Below are positions 57,197-64,000 of a DNA stretch of 64,000 nt, one piece after another (within the stretch, counting starts at the first letter, position 1; each line of letters begins with the position of its first letter). The position numbers were made by a program, and so were the translations under genes. The stretch lies in assembly GCA_963931925.1 (NCBI GenBank), contig OZ007571.1:37733123-37797122 (forward strand). Direction: 5' to 3'. The DNA comes from Onchidella celtica. Taxonomy: Eukaryota > Mollusca > Gastropoda > Systellommatophora > Onchidiidae. The notes under the pieces are model-generated. The model ran no database searches and was not told the origin of the DNA. It was given only the letters and a program-made list of their open reading frames with translations.

Positions 57197-58552
57197 ATGG
57201 CTGAGTTTCTTAAATACTTAGAATCTGCCAAAGTTCTGGGCATACCAGAGGAAGAACGCGCCGCGTGGTGCGAACGACAAGTACAACAAGACCGAGAGCG
57301 CGAGGATCGAAAAGAAGCAAGAGAGAGAGAAAAAGAAGAAAGAGAAAGAGAAAGAGAAAAAGAGAAAGAGAGAGAAAAGGAAAGAGAAAGAGAAAGAGAA
57401 AAAGAAGACAGAGAAAGAGAAAAAGAAAAAGAGAGAGAAAAGGAAAGAGAAAGAGAACGAGAAAAAGAGGCCGTAGAGAAAGAAAAAAGAGAGCATGAAC
57501 TTGCAATGAAAAAGTTAGAGCAACAATCGCTTGTAACCCCCACTACTGCCACCAATACTTATGCTACTAAACCAAAACTACCACCATTTAATGAAAAACT
57601 CGACCGTATCGGCGCATATTTACATAGGTTCGAGTTACACGCTAAATGCGTCGGATGGCAGCGGGCGATGTACAGTTCATGCCTGTCTAATTTATTAACA
57701 GGTAAGGCTTTAGAAGTATTTCATAGCCTCAAAGTAGAGGATGCCAACGATTATGACAAGCTTAAAACAGCACTGCTTAAGCGATTCCAGCATACCGAGG
57801 ATGGCTTTCATCAAAGATTTCGCTCATGTAAACCTGAGCCATCTGAAAATTTCTCAACTTATGTGAATCGGCTGAAACATTATTTAGATCGCTGGATTGA
57901 GCTCGCGAACGTAACTACCGGAAATTATTCCCAACTTTACGATTTGGTCTTAAAGGACCAAATCTATACAGCATGTCATTCCGATTTGGTTGCCCACCTT
58001 AAAGAGAGGGCACCGACATCCTCTGAAGAAATCACATCGTGCGCGGAACGGTATGCGTCCGCCCACCCAAATCGTCCTTTGGCAAAGCCTTCAACTACAA
58101 CACCGTGTTATGCCAACGTAGGCAAAGGAGCGCCAACCGGACACGATCGTTCAAGGCCGTCTCGTCGTCAGGCCCCAAATCCGCGCTCTCAATCAGAACC
58201 GCCTTTTGTTAGACAGAGAGATTTCCCGAATCGAGGTAATGTATCCCCGCGTCGAGGATACCAGAGTTATTCTTTTTACGACCCTCGCCCATATTATCGT
58301 GGCAACTATCCAGGCCAACAATATAACCGGCCTCAGGGACCGCCGCGACGAGTGCATTTTGATGATACTCATAATTATAATAGACCACAGAGTCTTCCTT
58401 ATCGTGGAAACGATCCTAATCGTACTATCTGTTTTAGGTGTAATAGGGTAGGCCACATACAAAGATTTTGTAACGCGAAAGTGGAAGCAGCAAATGCCTG
58501 CTCGGTTAAATCTACACCTTATCAGACTGACGGTCATTCTGAATCTTCATGA
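57197..58552 (+). pseudogene. gag region of the 9.2-kb element
   Basis: About 451 residues. Residues 35-105 are almost only Glu, Arg and Lys, a long charged coiled coil. A capsid part follows (about 125-300): FHQRFRSC, LKHYLDRWIELANV, LVLKDQIYTACHSDLVAHLK and SSEEITSCAERYASAHP, which line up with the helices of the SCAN domain. Then comes an Arg/Pro/Tyr-rich linker and one CCHC knuckle (CFRCNRVGHIQRFC, near 415). The sister element has the same plan with two knuckles. Confidence 0.88.
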
Positions 58553-58573
58553 CAATCAAAAGCTATTCCAGTC

Positions 58574-61500
58574 ATGTCCGCCCTACATGAACTCGGTGAA
58601 TTAACATTTTACCAGGGCCGCGTGAACGCGATTCGCGCTTCTGTTCTACGTGACTCCGGATGCACGACTATCGGCGTTCGACAGTCACTAGTCCGTCCAA
58701 CACAATTTTTGGACAAGGATGTAACTTGTATTACTTTTGGCGGATCTGTAGAGCGATTCCGTCTTGCAGAAGTTTATATTGATACACCTTTTCTCACAGG
58801 TATTGTTACTGCATGTGTACTGCCTAATCCAGTGGCTGATATAATCATAGGGAATGTACCTCAAGTAAATAAGTTTCCTATCGGTAATTTGGAAATTTGG
58901 ACTGAGGATGAGAGTGTTGCTTGTGCGACAACACGCCTACAATCGAGTCGACGAGCAGACAGTCCATTGAGTAATCCTACTATTGAAGTGAACATAACGT
59001 CTAGTGCATTTCATGATGAGCAACATTCAGATCCCACATTGAAACATTTGTTTGCTAAGGTTGATCCTACCGCACCGGATACCTCTAAGTTTCTTATTAA
59101 AGATGACTTATTATATCGTAATTTTCGGAATAAGCGAGAGACCGTTATGCAACTTGTGGTACCAAGATCTTTTCGTCGCGACATTATTCGTCTCGCGCAT
59201 GACACTTCCTTGGCAGGTCACCAGGGAAAGGCCAGAACTAAGTCTCGAATACTATCGCAATTTTTTTGGCCCAGTATTTACGCAGATGTAAACCGGTTCG
59301 TATCAACATGTGACGTATGTCAGAGACGTACTCCTAAAGGAAGAGCATCGCGAGCTCCTCTGCAGGAGATGCCTATGGTCTCCAGACCATTTGAGCGCGT
59401 TGCCGTAGATATAGTTGGTCCCCTACACAAGTCAGACAGAGGACATCGTTTTATACTTTCTGTCATTGACTACGCAACCCGTTGGCCAGAGGCCATTCCG
59501 CTAAAAGACATTTCGGCCGATCATATCGCTGAAGCCCTTATTACTATTTTTTCGCGTCTTGGGTTTCCGGTTGAAATTTTATCGGACAGAGGTCCACAGT
59601 TTACCTCTGAGCTTTTTAAGAAAGTCTTGGAATTGGTCGGGATTAAACAAAGATTGACATCTCCATACCACCCACAGTCTAATGGCTGCTGTGAACGTTG
59701 GAATGCTACCATGAAAAGTATGCTTGCACGAGTTTCCGCCGACAAGCCGAGTGATTGGGATCGACAACTCCCCGCTATTCTTTTTGCATACCGAGAACTA
59801 CCGAACGCATCGACGGGTTTTTCTCCCTTCGAATTATTGTATGGTCGTAAGCCGCGTGGTCCAATGGCCATACTTCATGATTTATTCGCCGGATCAGACA
59901 CCGACGACAACGATACGCGGTCTGCATATCAATACGTTGTAGACTTACGCCATCGAATACTTAACGCATGTCAGCTCGCACAAAAATCTTCAGCTGCGCA
60001 TGCTAATCTTTATAAACAATATCGCGATCAAGGTAGCCGATTGCGAACCTTGGCCGCCGGAGACCAAACTCTTGTTCTCCTTCCGGAGACAAAAAATAAA
60101 CTCCTTCTTACATGGAAGGGACCTTTTAAAGTTCTAAAGAGACTTTCCCGAGTAAATTATCTTATCAAGATTCGAGGACAGGACAAAGTCTTCCATATAA
60201 ATATGTTAAAGCAGTACCTGTCCGACGATGATAATCGACAGAATAATCGCCGAAATGTAATTGTTCAGGCCAATGCGGCCTTGGTTTCAGTTGACGATGA
60301 TGATCCTATTAAGATAGAGAATTCAATCCCCCACTTCGATCTTCTGAAAACACTTCGGATGTAAATATAAATCCAGATTTATCTGAATCGCAAAGACAAG
60401 ATTTAAGAGATTTGCTTGACGAGTTTACTACAGTCTTTACTGATCTACCAGGTAATACTTCTTTGGTACAACATGTTATAAGATTAAAGACGGATATACC
60501 CGTCTTTGTTAAACCATACCCGCGTCCGCTGCACGCACAAGAGACTATAATAACCGAGGTACGTAACATGTTTCACCTAGGAGTGATAGAGCGATCGACG
60601 AGTCCATATAACTCACCCATCGTCTTAGTGAAAAAAAAAGATGATACCGTGCGTTTTTGTATTGACTATCGTAAACTTAATGAGGTTACGATATATGACG
60701 CTGAACCGATTCCCAACCAGGAGAATCTTTTTGCTCAGTTAGCCAGGGCAACGATTTTTTCTAAAATTGATCTTTCCAAAGGCTATTGGCAAATTCCGCT
60801 TGATGAGAATAGCAAGCAATATACCGCTTTTCAGACTCCGTTGGGTCTTATGCAGTGGCGCTATATGCCTTTCGGGTTAGTTACAGCCCCTGCTACTTTC
60901 GCCCGTATGATGACAATATTGCTCCAGGGTATGAATTCCGTATTGTCGTATTTTGACGACATTTGTATTTATGAAACCGATTGGTCGGGACACCTCGCAG
61001 CCCTACGACAAGTTTTTATTGCTCTTCGTCGAGCTGGCCTTACGGCGAAACCCAGTAAGGTGTTTTTAGGATATAATGAAATTAATTTTCTGGGCCATAC
61101 AATTGCCCACGGCGTTCAGACTCCTGATGACAAGAAGATAACTACCATCTTAAAGCTCCAACCACCTCGAACTAAGAAAGAAGTTCGTAGTTTATTGGGC
61201 TTTCTTAACTATTATAGGAAATTCATTCCAAATTTTTCTTCGCTTACAGCTCCGTTGTCGGACCTCACAAGAAAGAATTTTCCTAATAAAGTGAAATGGA
61301 CAACCGAATGTGCTGATACACTTCGTACCGTTCAACAATTGTTTTCCACTTCCCCCATTCTCATACTGCCAGATATAAACCAAATATTTATTGTCCGCAC
61401 TGATGCATCGGACAAGGGATTGGGAGCTGTGTTATTACAGGAACGAGACGATACTTTGCGGCCATGTCTATACGCCAGCCGCAAGTTGCTAGATAGGGAA

Positions 61501-61752
61501 TGCCGCTATGCAATTATCGAGCGAGAGTGCCTCGCTATCATTTTTGCTGTAAACGCATTTTCGCGATATCTACTCATGTCCGAGTTTATAATTGAAACGG
61601 ACCATCGTCCGTTGTTATTCTTAAAGACTAACAGGGCTAAAAATGCTCGATTAACGAGGTGGAGTCTTGCACTCCAGGAATACCGGTTTGTAATCCGTGC
61701 TATCCCTGGCGGTGACAATTCCCATGCTGATATTTTGTCACGTCTCATTTAA
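58574..61752 (+). pseudogene. pol region of the 9.2-kb element (protease, integrase, RT, RNase H)
   Basis: Protease active site in RDSGCTTIGV. Integrase: zinc-binding H/C pattern around LAHDTSLAGHQGKARTKSR and CDVCQRRTPKG; core with VAVDIVGPL, SDRGPQFTS and the E of SNGCCERWN, with 35 residues between the last D and the E; GPY/F-like end LLTWKGPFKVLKR. The reverse transcriptase follows (IVLVKKKDDTVRFCIDYRKL, MPFGLVTAPATFARMM, YFDDICIY), then RNase H (RTDASDKGLGAVL, IETDHRPL). The order with integrase first is directly visible and is unlike most Gypsy elements. Confidence 0.9.
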
Positions 61753-62432
61753 TTTCCCATTAGAGAGTGTTGTGTCTTGTATTGGGGTTGGATCGTGCTT
61801 GTCCCCCTCAATTCTAGACGGTGGATGGATTCACATTTATCTTGTTCATTACTTTATGAACCAGTTTTACAATCCTTTTTTTTTGTGAATATCCTCTTTC
61901 CACCAGCGTCATTCCTGACTGTGACCTGAACTTCTGGCAAACCTGACGCCCTTGTCAGCGGGTCAATGAGATGGAGACATGGCAAACCAAGCTACCAGAG
62001 CTACTGCTGCCATTGGATACCACAGTATTTTAATTAACAATATATTGTGTGTGAATGTGTATATAAGCAGCAATTGTGTGTGTTGACTATATAATTATAA
62101 GCCTATTCCTTCAGTAAGGCTTCATTATTTGATAATAGTTATACTTTAACCCAGCAGTATACAGTGATATACTCATTATTATTATAGATGTTTCTGAGAA
62201 TTTTGATTGTGTGCAGTAAGAATGTTTAAATAGATTAGATTCTATAGAACGTGGCATCAATAATTGTATGCTTTTTGTCCATCCAATATGCACGTTCTTA
62301 GTTAGATTTTTCTTCTCAAGCTTAAGGCTCATTTTTCTACAGTACTACTTAAGCCCCTACCACAATAACTTTGGGATTTCTTGGATCCTATCGTGTAAAT
62401 TTTATTTAAAATTTTCACTGGGGTGGGGGATA

Positions 62433-63701
62433 TGTCAGGGTTAGGATTTGAATTGCCGTGCTGGGTCACGCTTTGTTTATTTCATGGCATCATTGATTTT
62501 GGCCAGTGCAAACGTCCTTGAACTATTCCCGTGGACAGTTTGTTTTTGAAACGCTTTTTCTTAGAGATGGAAAGAAAGTGGGGCAAGATAGAACGAATGG
62601 ATAAATTAACAGTGACGGTGCAGTTTTCGACCCCGTGGTTTGGGTGTACTTTAGCAAGGGAAGACGGGGCGAATAAGGAGTGAATAAATTCGTACATAAA
62701 ACGTAGAGGGTGGAGAGACTTTGCGAACGCTTTTGACATAGTAATTTAACTTTGTCTGTTACTATTAATAGACTGCGAGCTGAGCTCGAAATGGATGCAC
62801 CAATCAAATTTGAGCAGTTGGCTGGGGTTTGCAGAAGATAAGCGGAGACATCTTTATGTTACTTCACTCCATGCAGCGTATTCCATCCTGCGAGGGTGTC
62901 GGCTAAGGTTCAGCCAGAGAGAACCATAAGACTGTTAAAGACATGTCTATGTCCTGGATAGACAATGAATTTGCCCACAGCTATTTTCTCCAGTTCCCTG
63001 ATATCGTTTCAGGGAACCAATCGTAAGTTTCGAGACCGTGCGTCGACGATGACGTGAATCTGACCCTTCTTTTCCAGTAGAAGTACTACCAAAGGATGCA
63101 AGACTATAATGTCTTTACTTGCAATTAAGATCTAGACTGAGTGACTGATATACACATTTGTAAATTGTAATTTGATGTGTCTGGATGAGGCTGGGGATTG
63201 CCAGCCCATCCTAGAGCAGATCTAGATCTATATTAACTACGTCAGTGTGTCTTGACGGTTTGATCCTTTATAAGCTATTACTGAGTTAATATTGTCGTCT
63301 GAGACATAAGAATATTATTTGCAAGATAGTAGGCAGACTATATTTCTGAAGATAAATAATTACTAAGTAAACTGTGAATGAGTCAGAATGATATAGATTT
63401 TCTAATCTTTTAAGAATCTAGAGGAGACTTCTAGTTATGTATTATAGTATTTTCATTTGATGCTGCTGATGTTGTCTTTTTAATATGTAACGATAGACGA
63501 AATTGTTAGGAATTTTAAGTAATAAATTTGTGGCCCTACAAGGTCCTTGATATAACTTACACGAAATTGTTATTAGTGTATGTGGCATGGGATGGCAGAG
63601 TAATTTGTAAAACCTCTCGATATTTATTAAATGCAGTCGAACACCTAAATTCCATAATATACCACCCCGTAACATTTGAGGGCATACCCCAAATCGTAAC
63701 A
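62433..63701 (+). repeat. 3' LTR of the 9.2-kb element
   Basis: 1269 bp, preceded by a polypurine tract (GGGGTGGGGGATA, 62420-62432) and followed by the GAGTG duplication. Confidence 0.93.
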
Positions 63702-63706
63702 GAGTG

Positions 63707-64000
63707 GACGAAGAGACATACTGTATTTGCCTCTGTTGTCCCACAATCCTGCACCACTATGAGTTCATCTATCTATATCTATATCTATACTATATATATT
63801 TGTGGACTTGAGATTTTTGTGTGCGCCTATCTCAGAAACCACTGACCAGATTGGGGCCAAATTTGGCATGGAATCTTTTTATGATTTATCGGAGGTTCTT
63901 AGCCTATTCAGATGTTCGAAATCGGTGTAGTTTTTTTTATTGGAAATTTATTGTTTCGCCATCATTTAGATCTATTTCGAGTCATGGTTCGCCATTTTAA
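63707..64000. other. Flank of the 9.2-kb element, unidentified
   Basis: Begins as host sequence after the GAGTG duplication, then a TATC/TATA-rich run (63765-63800), then text that looks repetitive (ATCTCAGAAACCACTGACC near 63830). Possibly the start of another mobile element cut by the window edge; not assignable. Confidence 0.25.

Larger units (their letters stand above)
54524..63701 (+). mobile_element. Gmr1-like Ty3/Gypsy LTR element, 9.2 kb, young and nearly whole
   Basis: LTRs at 54524-55788 and 62433-63701 differ by about one substitution and one 4-bp indel, and GAGTG flanks the element on both sides (54519-54523, 63702-63706). It is therefore young. Parts in order: leader 55789-57196; gag about 57.2-58.55 kb; protease (DSG near 58.65 kb); integrase about 59.15-60.25 kb with HHCC, a DD35E core and a GPY/F-like end; reverse transcriptase about 60.48-61.1 kb (YFDD box); RNase H to 61752; polypurine tract. 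The integrase lies before the reverse transcriptase. The coding region looks close to whole, with at most about two interruptions, some of which may be normal recoding. Confidence 0.95.

Noticed and set aside
57187-57555. Long Ser/Leu/Phe-rich minus-strand frames opposite the gag start
   Set aside because: Shadows of the GA-rich coiled-coil coding on the plus strand.
63765-64000. Possible start of a Helitron-like or other element
   Set aside because: The text looks repetitive, but no diagnostic end or hairpin can be seen before the window ends.

Overview
The window looks like the genome of a lophotrochozoan animal, most probably a marine mollusc. Two spliced genes with GT-AG introns lie among many tetranucleotide and minisatellite tracts, a CR1/L2-type LINE, DNA-transposon MITEs and several young Ty3/Gypsy-type LTR elements. 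The species is my inference; nothing in the sequence proves it.

Layout. 1-1542: one end of an LTR element on the minus strand, cut by the window edge. 3241-15127 (+): a complete small gene for a secreted protein. It has a TATA box, a signal-peptide exon, six repeats each built from a 118-nt exon plus a 26-nt exon, and a short last exon; all phases close to a 304-residue protein. A LINE with an open 1111-codon frame sits in one of its introns. 13.8-27.6 kb: minisatellites, a probable solo LTR (18214-19423), retroposon tails, a 1-kb terminal-inverted-repeat element and otherwise unremarkable DNA. 27682-47942 (-): a 17-exon gene whose phases also close (about 1257 residues). It encodes DM14-like repeats, a coiled coil, a 760-residue Ser/Thr-rich exon and a C-terminal helix resembling that of CC2D1 (Lgd) proteins. 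An 8.0-kb LTR element (28497-36496) with two identical LTRs sits antisense in its second-last intron. 48-54 kb: a minisatellite, a Harbinger-type MITE and a small foldback element. 54524-63701 (+): a second, 9.2-kb LTR element that looks nearly whole.

The two host genes point towards each other and show no evident functional link. The LTR elements are the most informative part. They are Gypsy-type by reverse transcriptase but carry the integrase upstream of the reverse transcriptase, the order known from Gmr1-like elements. Their capsid region also resembles the vertebrate SCAN domain, which has been proposed to derive from Gmr1-like Gag. The secreted repeat protein and the CC2D1-like protein, in which a Ser/Thr-rich exon stands where the C2 domain is expected, are the most interesting host findings.
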